NCBI GenBank assembly: GCA_029259835.1
Contig: JAJDEL010000504.1
Coordinates: 1-12,357 of the forward strand
Direction: 5' to 3'
Length of the DNA stretch: 12,357 nucleotides
DNA from: Planctomicrobium sp.
Lineage (GTDB): Bacteria; Planctomycetota; Planctomycetia; Planctomycetales; Planctomycetaceae
Under the pieces are notes generated by a model. The model did no database searches, had not been told where the DNA came from, and saw only the letters and a program-made list of their open reading frames with translations. This document shows positions 1 through 8,400 of the stretch, piece by piece (the stretch's first letter is position 1; every line of letters begins with the position of its first letter). Made by a program: the position numbers and the translations under genes.

Positions 1-67
1 AATGTTCGGCGAACAAGTCACCATCGACGGAGAAACAAAACCAAGATTTCAATTCATCGGTGAGTGA
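1..67 (+). CDS. possible C-terminal end of an upstream protein (partial)
   Basis: An open frame enters from the left edge and stops with TGA at 65-67. Its last residues read FGEQVTIDGETKPRFQFIGE, which has the alternating polar/hydrophobic look of terminal beta strands. The other two forward frames also stop within the first 75 bases, but their translations are rich in Arg, His, Lys and Ser and look less protein-like. The piece is too short to name a family, and it is not certain that the frame is coding. If real, the gene points towards the GntR-type regulator and would be convergent with it. Confidence 0.3.
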   Translation, partial: MFGEQVTIDGETKPRFQFIGE

Positions 68-102
68 ACATTAAGAATCCGGTGAATTGTTTTCTCAAGT
101 AC

Positions 103-140
103 AGGCATGCCTATTCAATCGTTGCCTGAAACCATTGAAT
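103..140. terminator. palindrome and hairpin in the convergent spacer, possible bidirectional terminator
   Basis: Two symmetric elements sit between the end of the left partial frame (67) and the regulator's stop codon (178). AGGCATGCCT at 103-112 is a perfect 10-base palindrome. Next to it, ATTCAAT (113-119) pairs with ATTGAAT (134-140). Inside this, past one C-C mismatch, GTT (121-123) pairs with AAC (130-132), leaving a six-base loop. A hairpin between two converging genes fits a terminator on either strand. No run of T follows on either side, so a classic Rho-independent terminator is not supported. The remaining bases of 68-177 show nothing recognisable. Confidence 0.35.
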
Positions 141-177
141 GACTATCGCGAAAAATCAGTCCGGTGCCTTCGCGTCT

Positions 178-903
178 CTAAGAAGCTATTTCAGCAGCCA
201 CGCCTGGAGGCTGGCGGATTTGGTTGAGTAGAGTTTGGTAAGCATCCTGTAAGTGTGTCCGCGTTTCTACTTGAGCCGCAGAAACGTCGCCCTCAACGAG
301 AGTCGAGTAAAGCCTCGCGTGTGATTCGTCCGTGCGAGCGTGTCTTTCGGTAGACCATTGAAGAGATAAGAGATGAGGCTCCAGCTCTTCCATCAATGTG
401 CAGAGCATTGCAGCCATCACTGCATTGCCGGAGAGTCGCGCGATCTCCAGGTGGAAATCAATGTCGAGCCGAACGTATTGTTCTCCGCGCAGCTTCGGTG
501 GAATCTTCGCCATCTCTTCCAGGATGCGACGCAATGGAAATAAATCCTGCAACTCGCGCTTGCGCGCCGCTTGCGAGACTAACTCCATCTCCAATGTCTC
601 GCGGGCATCAAGCAGGTGGAACAAATTCTGATTTTGTTCCGCGAGTAGTTCTCGCAATCGCGAACCAAGTCGCTCTGCCGAAGTTGCTGGTGGAGGCAAT
701 TCTTCGACCGTTCCCACAAACGCACCAGCACGCGGCAACACCTTGACAAGTCCTCGCCCTTGCGCGTCCAGTAATGCGTCACGCACAAGCCCTGTCTTCA
801 CACCAAACTGTGACGCCAGATCACGAATCGATGGCAGACGATCTCCCGGCTTCAGGTTCTGCTTCACGATGAAGCGTCCCAGTAAGTCGACAAGTTCAGG
901 CAT
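178..903 (-). CDS. GntR-family transcriptional regulator, FadR/FCD subfamily
   Basis: Probable ligand-responsive DNA-binding regulator of the divergent operon. Counting from the ATG at 903 it has 241 residues. The N-terminal winged helix-turn-helix (about 1-65) has the GntR hallmarks LKPGDRLPSIRDLA (17-30), the recognition-helix segment VKTGLVRDALLDAQGRGLV, and a wing ending AGAFVG. The C-terminal all-helical FCD domain (about 80-230) retains the metal-ligand pattern: Asp147 and His151 in LDIDFH, His195 in ESHARL and His217 in THLQDA. FCD domains commonly bind carboxylates such as sugar acids through this metal, which suits the sugar-acid-type enzymes encoded next door. The reading frame stays open to a TTG at 1032, but the extra 43 residues are Cys-rich and unlike the family, and that start would place the operator region inside the gene. 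The ATG at 903 begins exactly at the HTH. It lacks a clear Shine-Dalgarno sequence, so a TTG at 930 preceded by GAAAGAG is an alternative. Confidence 0.88.
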   Translation of the reverse strand: MPELVDLLGRFIVKQNLKPGDRLPSIRDLASQFGVKTGLVRDALLDAQGRGLVKVLPRAGAFVGTVEELPPPATSAERLGSRLRELLAEQNQNLFHLLDARETLEMELVSQAARKRELQDLFPLRRILEEMAKIPPKLRGEQYVRLDIDFHLEIARLSGNAVMAAMLCTLMEELEPHLLSLQWSTERHARTDESHARLYSTLVEGDVSAAQVETRTHLQDAYQTLLNQIRQPPGVAAEIAS

Positions 904-1056
904 CGTGTTTGGAGAAGATGTCGTTGGCAATTTCGGTGCTCTTTCAATTGAATTTTCTTGACCTGCTTGACGACACAAGCAACATCGGGCAGACTGATGC
1001 ACAATGATAATCACTGATCGATCAAATTGCAATCAGTATTTCACTGAAGGAATCGA
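904..1056. promoter_or_regulatory. divergent intergenic region with a cluster of ACTGA half-sites (candidate operator)
   Basis: This stretch separates the regulator from the aldolase gene and should hold both promoters. ACTGA occurs four times in 55 bases: forward at 993-997 (as ACTGAT), 1013-1017 (as ACTGAT) and 1043-1047, and reversed as TCAGT at 1033-1037. The forward copies start 20 and 30 bases apart, close to whole helical turns. ACTGAT (1013-1018) and ATCAGT (1032-1037) form a 6-base inverted repeat with a 13-base spacer. TCAGT (1033-1037) and ACTGA (1043-1047) form a second inverted repeat with a 5-base spacer. TGATCGATCA (1015-1024) is a perfect palindrome and ATTGCAAT (1026-1033) another. 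That the neighbouring GntR protein binds here is inferred. I could not call convincing -35 and -10 boxes on either strand. Confidence 0.5.
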
Positions 1057-2727
1057 ATGAAAACTCAAGCCCTCGCGAAATTTCGCGACAAACTTGCACG
1101 CAATGAATCCGTTCATGGACTCTGGGTCACGCTGGAATCAGCAACAGTCACTGAGATGGCAGTCGCTCTCGGTCTGGATTGGGTTGTCATCGACGCAGAG
1201 CATGGTCACCTCGACTGGAAAGAAATCAACGAGCATATCCGTGCCGGACTTCGCAGCGACACTGTCGTCCTTGTGAGATTGGCGGAACGCAGTACATCAC
1301 TCACGAAGCGAGCACTTGATATCGGTGCAGACGGGGTTGTCATTCCCTGGGTAGAGACCGCCGAACAGATCGAAGAAATCCTCCGTGATTGCCTTTACCC
1401 ACCGGAAGGACGACGTGGAATTGGCGGCGAGCGAGCGACTGTCTGGGGACAATGTTTTGCAGAACATACAACGGAAGCAAACGACCATGTCCTGGTCGTG
1501 CCGCTGATCGAAAGCGTTTCGGCCATCCCGCACATTTCTGAAATGTGCAAGATTGATGGCATCGACGCCTTCTTCTTCGGCCCTGCTGATTTTTCATCGA
1601 CCGCCGGTTTTCGCGGACAGTGGGAAGGACCGGGAGTTGCTAATCAGATCCTCGAACTGAAAGAGACAATCATCGCCTCCGGCAAGCACTGCGGTCTGAT
1701 CACCACCAGCAATGAAAATCTGGTAAACAGACATGAACAGGGATTCCGAATGCTCGGATTAGGCGCGGACACGGGACTCTTGTTGCGGTCACTGCATCAA
1801 TCTCTTCAGACGATGAATAGTGATCGCATGCCAGCGACAAGCCTTGATCCGGCGGATGGAAAAGCAGTTCGAAGACCACTGCCGCAACCTCCTGATCACA
1901 TGCAGCCAGACCGCGAAGAGGTCATCACAAAACTCGAAGATGGCCCGACTGTCGAGATTCAAAGCGGAGTGTCATTCACTGCGTTAGCAGGTGAATTCAA
2001 CACGTGTCGAAACCTGACGACAGGTATTGCAACCTTGCAACCGGGAGCTGTTCTCGACTGCCATAACCATCCATGTAGTGAGGCAATTACAGTTCTTGAA
2101 GGTGAAGTGGAATTCACAGTCGAAGGCCGCGTCTACCATCTCAAACCGTTGGACAACATCGTGATTCCGCGTTGGCTACCACACGCAACTCGGAATCCCA
2201 ATCCTGAAAAAATAGCACGTCTGCATAACGCGTTCGGAATGAGCAGCCCAACACGTGAACTGGTCACACAGGATTTCACTCCCGTTCAAATGCCCGACGA
2301 TTCCAACGGAGTCCCTGGTTACGAACGTGTCACTCGATTCAAAACCGCAAAACGTACTTTCGGAGTCGGCCCCGGAGCAGAGTTCATTGATTTCTTCAAT
2401 GACGAACTGATTCCAGGAATCGAAATGAGTGGCGGCTTCGGGAGATTTCAACCTGGAGGGAGGTTACCAGCGCATCTGCATGATTTTGACGAGTCGATCT
2501 GCATCATCGACGGAGCCGCGAGTTGTCTCGTTGAAAGACGGCGATATTCACTGGAAGATTGTACAACGGCGATGATCCCACGCGGTCGCGTCCACTACTT
2601 CGTGAATGAGTCCGAAACAACGATGGACATGATTTGGGTGTATGCTGGCCCGATGCCAGAGCGGATTGTCATTGAGGAGACCTACGCCGCCTCAAGCTGC
2701 AAGCCAGGGAGCCAGAACCATGAATAA
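1057..2727 (+). CDS. HpcH/HpaI-family aldolase fused to a bicupin
   Basis: A 556-residue three-domain protein. Residues about 1-255 are a class II pyruvate aldolase of the HpcH/HpaI/GarL/RhmA family, which cleaves 2-keto-3-deoxy sugar acids (or related 4-hydroxy-2-oxo acids) to pyruvate plus an aldehyde. The family residues are present: His49 in DAEHG, Arg74 in LVRLAE, and metal ligands Glu152 (LIES) and Asp178 (GPADFS). A Pro- and charge-rich linker (about 255-290) leads to two cupin barrels. Cupin 1 (about 315-400) has His336, His338 and Glu342 with Gly349, then Pro371 and His376. Cupin 2 (about 455-535) has His473, His475, Glu479 and Gly486, then Pro508, Gly510, His513 and Asn517. Both metal sites look intact, so the bicupin is probably active, but its reaction is unknown. 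Stand-alone family aldolases are about 250-270 residues. GAAGGA at 1046-1051 is a good Shine-Dalgarno sequence for the ATG. This is the first gene of the operon, and its end overlaps the next gene by 8 bases. The aldol substrate is not fixed by the sequence; 2-keto-3-deoxy-L-rhamnonate is a guess from context. Confidence 0.9.
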   Translation: MKTQALAKFRDKLARNESVHGLWVTLESATVTEMAVALGLDWVVIDAEHGHLDWKEINEHIRAGLRSDTVVLVRLAERSTSLTKRALDIGADGVVIPWVETAEQIEEILRDCLYPPEGRRGIGGERATVWGQCFAEHTTEANDHVLVVPLIESVSAIPHISEMCKIDGIDAFFFGPADFSSTAGFRGQWEGPGVANQILELKETIIASGKHCGLITTSNENLVNRHEQGFRMLGLGADTGLLLRSLHQSLQTMNSDRMPATSLDPADGKAVRRPLPQPPDHMQPDREEVITKLEDGPTVEIQSGVSFTALAGEFNTCRNLTTGIATLQPGAVLDCHNHPCSEAITVLEGEVEFTVEGRVYHLKPLDNIVIPRWLPHATRNPNPEKIARLHNAFGMSSPTRELVTQDFTPVQMPDDSNGVPGYERVTRFKTAKRTFGVGPGAEFIDFFNDELIPGIEMSGGFGRFQPGGRLPAHLHDFDESICIIDGAASCLVERRRYSLEDCTTAMIPRGRVHYFVNESETTMDMIWVYAGPMPERIVIEETYAASSCKPGSQNHE

Positions 2728-3790
2728 TCCACCGCGGCTTCCATTTCGAATTGTCCAGACAGCAGACTTTTACGACGATGACGGAGAGCCGAAATTCGCC
2801 GATCTGGGACTTGGGCTCTTCGATGACCACTACAACATTGAAGTTTCAAAGTTTGCCGAGCATCGATCGGAAATCGCACCGGACCAACTTACAAACAGCA
2901 ACGGCGTGATCGTGTTGACTCCAAACGTGACGGCGAATTCCCTTGCCGGTTGCGCAGACCTTCTCGCAATCGGGCGATTCGGAGTCGGCTACGATTCCGT
3001 CGACGTCGATGCCTGCACCGACAATAACGTGCTGGCAATGATTACAGCTGGCGCTGTTGATCGTCCGGTCGCGGAGGCGACCATCGGCTGGATGATCGCC
3101 TTGACGCATCACATGCTCACGAAGGACCGACTTGTTCGCACCGGGCAATGGAATGACCGCACGCATTACATGGGCTGCGAGTTGAGAGACCGAACGCTCG
3201 GCGTAATCGGTCTTGGTGGCATTGGACGAACCCTGGTTTCGCTGTTGCAGGGATTCGGAATGCAACAACCGATTATCTTTGATCCGTTTGTCCCTGCGGA
3301 AACTCTTGAAGAGCTTGGAGTTCGATCCGTCGATCTGGACGAATTGCTTTCCACGGCTGACTTTGTCTCAATTCATTGTCCTCTAACAAAAGAGACGAAA
3401 GGCTTGATCGGCGCTGCAGAACTTCAGCTAATGAAACGTGATGCGTACTTACTGAACACCGCACGCGGTGGCATTGTCGAAGAGAACGCGTTGTTTGACG
3501 CTCTGAAAAACCAGCGCATCGCAGGCGCCGCGCTCGACTGCTTCGAAAAAGAACCGGTCACCACTCCGCATCGATTTGGGGAACTCGACAACGTCATTCT
3601 GGCTCCGCATTCGATTGCCTGGACAGACGAACTATTCCGAGACATCGGTCGTACCGCCTGCCAGAGCATGTTGGACCTGTCACTCGGAAAACGTCCCTGT
3701 GGAGTTCTTAATCCAGTTCTATTTGAGCAAGAGGCATTCCGTACCAAGTGGTCACGTGTCACTGGAATCGCGATGGAGGACTTGGAATGA
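2720..3790 (+). CDS. D-isomer-specific 2-hydroxyacid dehydrogenase (phosphoglycerate dehydrogenase-like)
   Basis: Cytoplasmic NAD-dependent oxidoreductase of 356 residues that interconverts a 2-hydroxyacid and a 2-oxoacid. The Rossmann dinucleotide loop is GLGGIG (164-169), and Asp188 in IFDPF ends the second strand, which favours NAD(H) over NADP(H). The catalytic triad of the family is visible: Arg249 in NTARGG, Glu278 in EKEP and His297 in APHS. The split substrate-binding domain is formed by about 1-125 and about 300-356. The ATG at 2720 was chosen because AGGGAG (2706-2711) lies 8 bases upstream and the encoded protein starts at a normal position. A longer frame from 2642 would overlap the bicupin by 86 bases. 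The start overlaps the aldolase gene by 8 bases and the stop overlaps the next start as ATGA, so translation is coupled. The substrate is unknown: a sugar-derived acid, hydroxypyruvate or lactate-type acid would all fit. Confidence 0.9.
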   Translation: MNNPPRLPFRIVQTADFYDDDGEPKFADLGLGLFDDHYNIEVSKFAEHRSEIAPDQLTNSNGVIVLTPNVTANSLAGCADLLAIGRFGVGYDSVDVDACTDNNVLAMITAGAVDRPVAEATIGWMIALTHHMLTKDRLVRTGQWNDRTHYMGCELRDRTLGVIGLGGIGRTLVSLLQGFGMQQPIIFDPFVPAETLEELGVRSVDLDELLSTADFVSIHCPLTKETKGLIGAAELQLMKRDAYLLNTARGGIVEENALFDALKNQRIAGAALDCFEKEPVTTPHRFGELDNVILAPHSIAWTDELFRDIGRTACQSMLDLSLGKRPCGVLNPVLFEQEAFRTKWSRVTGIAMEDLE

Positions 3791-4602
3791 GTGCCAGACT
3801 CGCCGGGAAAGTCGCATGGATCAGTGGAGCCGCATCAGGCATTGGTGCAGCGACGGCAAAACTCTTCGCCGCCGAAGGTGCGACCGTAGTGATCGCCGAT
3901 GTTTGCGAAGACGAAGGACGGCAACTCGTCAGTGAAATTACTGCGACCGGAGGAAAAGCCGGCTTCTCGCCATGCGATGTTTCCAATAGTGAGCAAGTGC
4001 AGGCATCCATTGATTCGACTGCCGCTCAGTTCGGTGGTCCGGACATTGTGGTCAACTGCGCTGGCATCGTCCATGTCGGCTTGCTGCATGAATATCCCGA
4101 AGATGACTGGGACCATTTAATGGGCGTGAATGTAAAGAGCATCTACTTTTCGCTCGTCCACGCATTTCCTCACTTCCAGAAAAAGAGACGCAGCTACATC
4201 GTCAATGTCGGTTCGATCAGCAGCCACGTTGGACAGCGTTCGACCCCGGCTTACACAACATCAAAAGGAGCCGTGCTTTCTCTGACGCAGTCGATCGCAC
4301 TGGACTACGCTGCCATCGGTCTTCGATGTAATTGCGTCAGTCCCGGTATCACGGATACGCCCATGCTGCGTGAGCATCTCAACACAGCTTCAGACCCGGA
4401 CGAAGTTCTCCGACAACGTGTCCGCCGCGTGCCGATGAATCGAGCGATGCAGCCCGATGATATCGCGCGTTCGATCCTGTATTTGTCGTGCGAAGACTCT
4501 GCCGGTGTGACTGGAACATCTATCGTCGTCGATGGTGGCTATCTCGCTGCCGCTGAATGGGACACAGCGGACGATTCACTCTCTGGGGTAGACAACACAT
4601 GA
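3787..4602 (+). CDS. short-chain dehydrogenase/reductase (SDR, classical type)
   Basis: Cytoplasmic NAD(P)-dependent oxidoreductase of 271 residues, the usual classical SDR length plus a short acidic tail. Visible motifs are the glycine-rich loop GAASGIG (14-20), Asp38 in IADV (suggesting NAD), NCAG (90-93), Asn115 in VNVK, the catalytic Ser143, Tyr156 and Lys160 (YTTSK), and SPGITDTP after the active site. The ATG at 3787 overlaps the previous stop as ATGA and has GGAGGA at 3775-3780; the in-frame ATG at 3748 would add 13 atypical residues. In non-phosphorylative L-rhamnose catabolism, SDR proteins oxidise either the sugar at C1 or 2-keto-3-deoxy-rhamnonate at C4. That makes it a plausible sugar or sugar-acid dehydrogenase here, but the sequence alone does not fix the substrate. 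Confidence 0.92.
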   Translation: MSARLAGKVAWISGAASGIGAATAKLFAAEGATVVIADVCEDEGRQLVSEITATGGKAGFSPCDVSNSEQVQASIDSTAAQFGGPDIVVNCAGIVHVGLLHEYPEDDWDHLMGVNVKSIYFSLVHAFPHFQKKRRSYIVNVGSISSHVGQRSTPAYTTSKGAVLSLTQSIALDYAAIGLRCNCVSPGITDTPMLREHLNTASDPDEVLRQRVRRVPMNRAMQPDDIARSILYLSCEDSAGVTGTSIVVDGGYLAAAEWDTADDSLSGVDNT

Positions 4603-5435
4603 CCTTACAACTCGCCTGTGCCGATTTTACTTTCCCGCTGTTGTCTCATGACAATTCGCTCGATTTGATTTCCATGCTCGGATTCGATGGCGTTGACGTC
4701 GGGTTATTCGAAGGTCGATCACACTTGTTTCCGTCACGTGAATTTGCAAACGCATCTGCTGCAAAAACGTTGAAAGACAAAGTGACCGACCGAGGCTTGA
4801 ACATTGCCGATGTCTTCTTGCAGATGGATCCGGACTTTAAAGCGTTCGCGATCAATCACCCGGATGCATATCGTCGCGAAAAAGCTCGCGACTGGTTCCT
4901 GCGGACGCTCGATTACGCTTCCCGATGTGAATCCCCGCATGTCACAGCGCTCCCAGGCGTTCTTTTTGAAGAAGAATCCGCCGCGGACTCTCTCGGTCGT
5001 TGCCGCGACGAACTCGCCTGGCGTATCGAGCAATCGAAAGCGGCAGGTATTGTATTCGGAGTCGAAGCTCATGTCGGTTCCATCGCGCCAGACCCTCAGT
5101 CGGCACTCAACCTGGTGAACTCCGTGCCTGAACTGACACTCACACTGGATTACACGCACTTCACGCGCGACGGCGTGCCGGATTCACAAGTCGAACCTCT
5201 CGTGGCGCACGCCTCGCACTTTCATGTTCGAGGTGCTCGTCAAGACAGATTGCAGTGTTCATTTAACGAAAACGTCATCGACTACGCACGCGTTCTCGAC
5301 GCCATGCAGAGAGAAGCCTACTCCGGCTACGTCGGCGTTGAGTACGTCTGGATCGACTGGGAACACTGCAACGAAGTCGACAACCTATCTGAGACAATCC
5401 TGTTTCGTGATTTCCTGAGATCGAAATTTAACTGA
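4599..5435 (+). CDS. sugar isomerase/epimerase, xylose isomerase-like TIM barrel
   Basis: A 278-residue protein of the AP-endonuclease-2/xylose isomerase-like superfamily, which includes hydroxypyruvate isomerase, ketose 3-epimerases and inosose enzymes. The barrel starts directly after the N-terminus (LGFDGVDVG, 27-35). The family metal ligands can be traced: Glu156 in GVEAH, Asp184 and His187 in LDYTHF, His209 in HFHVRG and Glu248 in GVEYVW. There is no signal peptide, so it should act in the cytoplasm. The ATG at 4599 overlaps the SDR stop as ATGA and the stop overlaps the next start as TGATG, so it sits inside a coupled operon. The frame also opens at 4557, but that would overlap the SDR gene by 46 bases and add no conserved residues. 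The substrate is unknown. Aldose-ketose or epimer conversion of the imported sugar or of a sugar acid is the natural guess. Confidence 0.85.
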   Translation: MTLQLACADFTFPLLSHDNSLDLISMLGFDGVDVGLFEGRSHLFPSREFANASAAKTLKDKVTDRGLNIADVFLQMDPDFKAFAINHPDAYRREKARDWFLRTLDYASRCESPHVTALPGVLFEEESAADSLGRCRDELAWRIEQSKAAGIVFGVEAHVGSIAPDPQSALNLVNSVPELTLTLDYTHFTRDGVPDSQVEPLVAHASHFHVRGARQDRLQCSFNENVIDYARVLDAMQREAYSGYVGVEYVWIDWEHCNEVDNLSETILFRDFLRSKFN

Positions 5436-8400
5436 TGATAAAACACTCGAAAATTCTGCTATTCGCATTAATCGCCTCCACTTGGTTTTCGCAATTTGCT
5501 TCTGCTGAAGACGCTGCGAAAGGTGGTTTGCAAGCAACTGACCTTCGGTGCGAGCATCTCGTCAACCCTTTGGGGATCGACGACCTTCAGCCTCGTCTAA
5601 GCTGGAAACTCCTCTCGACGAGTAAGGGGAAACGAAACCAGCGGCAGTCGGCGTATCAAATCATCGTAGCGAGCGACCTTGTACCGCTTAAAGAGAATCG
5701 CGGAGACCTCTGGGACTCAGGACGTACCGCATCGGAACAATCGCACCTTATTACTTACGGCGGCAAGCCGCTTCGCTCGCGCGTTCAGTGCTGGTGGAAA
5801 GTTCGTGTTTGGGATGAACAGGGAAACGTCTCCAATTGGAGTCCCGCAGCGCGCTGGTCCATGGGACTCTTATCGCCGAATGCTTGGCAAAAAGCCAAGT
5901 GGATCGGGATGAACCAGACGGACGACCCAGGGATTGAAATCACCGACCTCAAAGCTGCGAACTGGTTGTGGTATCCGGAAGGCAACGCCGCAGTCGATGC
6001 TCCGGTCGAAACACGGTTCTTTCGTCGTCAGTTGACGCTGCCGAAAGATCGACGAATCGTTCGGGCAATCTGCTTCTTTGCTGGCGACGATGCCGTTTCC
6101 TTTTATGTCAACGGCGCACATATTGGGGTCGGTCGCGGACATCCGGCGTTAGTCGGTGCCGATCTGACTGGTCAGTTAAAGCCGGGAGTCAATGAACTCG
6201 CCGCAGCGATTACCAATGGAAATGCAGATGTCCCCGCCAATCCAGCTGGTTGGATCGGTGCCGTTCGAGTTGAATTCGAAACCGGCGAGCCGCTCATCAT
6301 TCACTCTGATAAAAGTTGGAAGTGCAGGAAGTCAACGACCGAAAATTGGCAGACGAGGGAATTCAAGAGTTCTGATTGGGTCGCGGCGATGGAACTCGGC
6401 AAAGCCGGGATTGCTCCTTGGGGAATTCCGTGGAAGGATCGCTGGCACTCCGAGCATCGACAACTTCCAGGTCGTTACCTTCGACGCGAATTTGAAACTC
6501 CTCAAGACAAAACGATTCGTCGTGCCACAGCATACGTTTGCGGACTCGGTTTCTTCGACCTGCACGTCAACGGAAAATTGATCGGTGATCAGTTGATGAA
6601 TCCAGCACTTTCTGGATACGACAAACGTGCCTTGTATGTCACCTTCGATATCACAGACGCCATGCAAACTGGCTCAAATGTCGTCGGTGCTGTGTTAAGT
6701 AACGGTCGTTTCTTCGCACCAAGATCTCAAAACCCGATGCCAATGCACTCGTATGGTCAACCTCAAATGATTGGTGAAGTTCATTTGGAATTCAGTGATG
6801 GTTCTGAGCAAACCATCGTCACAGATGAATCCTGGAATGTCACCGCTGAGGGCCCAGTTCGTGCCAGCAATGAATTTGACGGTGAAGAATATGACGCCCG
6901 GAAAGAGATGCTTGGTTGGGCTTCTGCTGGATTTGACGCTAAAAAGTGGAAGTCTGCTCAACTCGTCCCACCACCAGGTGGGGAGCTTGAAGCGCAGATG
7001 ATCGAACCGATTCGAGTCACCGAGGTACTCAAGCCGATCAAACTTATTCAGCCGAAACATGGAATCTGGATGGCTGACTTTGGACAAGCCTTCTATGGAG
7101 TCGTTCGATTGAAAGTTGCCGGGCCGGCGGGAACGCGAGTTACGATGCGAACGAGTTTCAACGTCCTTGAAGATGGCACACTCAACTACATCAACGACCG
7201 CAGCGCAAAGAACACAGACGCCTACACATTAAATGGGAAAGGCATCGAAACCTGGCATCCGCGATTTCGTGGGAACGCAACGCGCTGGGTTCAGGTGGAA
7301 GGGTTTCCAGGCACACCAACGAAAGAAAGCTTTGCCGGGTTGGTCACCCATACTGACCACGAACCTGTTGGTCAGTTTGAATGTTCCAATGGTCTCGTGA
7401 ACCGAATCTATTTGAACGCTCGCTGGGGAACGCGGATGCAGAATCGCAGCGTTCCGATGGAACCAGACCGCGACGAACGAATGCCGTGGTCCGGGCACCC
7501 GGCGAAGACTTCCGAAAGCGAAGGCTGGACCTTCAACGTTGCGCGGTTCTACGAACACTTCCTGCACAATTACCGTGTTCATCAAGCCGACGATGGCAGC
7601 CTGCAAGAAATTCTACCGCCGTATTGGAAGTTCAACGGGAAGGACATTATCTGGCCGAGCGTCGCAACGATCATCCCGGACTGGTACTACAACTTTTACG
7701 GCGACGAGCGTCCGCTTCGTGACAATTACGACATGATGAAAAAGTTCGTGCTGTACCACGAACAGACGAATCTCAAACCCGACAACACGATGGATCATTG
7801 CACTTACGGCGACTGGGTCGATACCGCATCAATCGGAGCAAACAGTCGCAACTTTGGGGCAACTTCAAGGCCGCTCATGGGGACAGCGTATCTGTATAAC
7901 AATTGCCGCATCGTCGAACGATCCGCAAGAATTCTCGGCAAAACCGAAGACGAGAAATACTTCCGCGAACTGGCTGACCGAATTCACTCCGGCTTCAACA
8001 GCCGCTTCTATGATGCGAAAACTGGCACGTACGAAAGTGCGACGCAATGCTCCAGCGTTCTCCCCCTGGCATTCGGCCTCGTGCCGAAAGAACTTCGACA
8101 ACGCATCATTGATCATCTGACGCAGGATGTCATGGTCAAACACAAAGGACACACATCTGTTGGCCTGATCGGAACACAGTGGCAAATGCAAGTATTGACC
8201 GACATCGGTCATCCGGAAGTCGCTTACCAAATTGCAACGCGAACCGAGCAACCGAGCTGGGGGGATATGATCAACAAAGGTGCAACCACAATCTGGGAAC
8301 GCTGGGACACCGATACTCAAGATGGTGGCATGAACGGCGAAAGCCAGAAGATTCTCTCAGGGAATTTCGAAGCCTGGTGCTATCAAACACTCGGTGGAAT

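Noticed and set aside
904..1032. N-terminal extension of the GntR-type regulator from TTG 1032
   Set aside because: The 43 extra residues are Cys-rich, unlike the family, and would place the candidate operator within the gene. The winged-helix domain begins at the ATG at 903.
2642..2719. Upstream extension of the hydroxyacid dehydrogenase frame
   Set aside because: It overlaps the end of the bicupin frame, and the ATG at 2720 has a good ribosome binding site and fits the family length.
1057..2727. Bicupin half read as a quercetinase-type dioxygenase paired with flavonoid rhamnoside cleavage by the GH78 protein
   Set aside because: Quercetinases are stand-alone bicupins. The fusion to a pyruvate aldolase and the neighbouring sulfatases fit a sugar-acid pathway better. 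HxH...E cupin motifs alone do not identify a dioxygenase.
2846..3268. 140-codon open frame on the minus strand
   Set aside because: It is antisense to the hydroxyacid dehydrogenase N-terminal and Rossmann region. The reverse product has no family features.
4734..5159. 141-codon open frame on the minus strand
   Set aside because: It is antisense to the TIM-barrel isomerase, whose metal ligands are intact. No domain and no ribosome binding site were seen.
7865..8320. 151-codon open frame on the minus strand
   Set aside because: It lies wholly inside the GH78 catalytic domain, whose conserved motifs are clear in the forward frame. The reverse translation is rich in Cys, Arg and Phe, has no recognisable domain, and is an antisense shadow.
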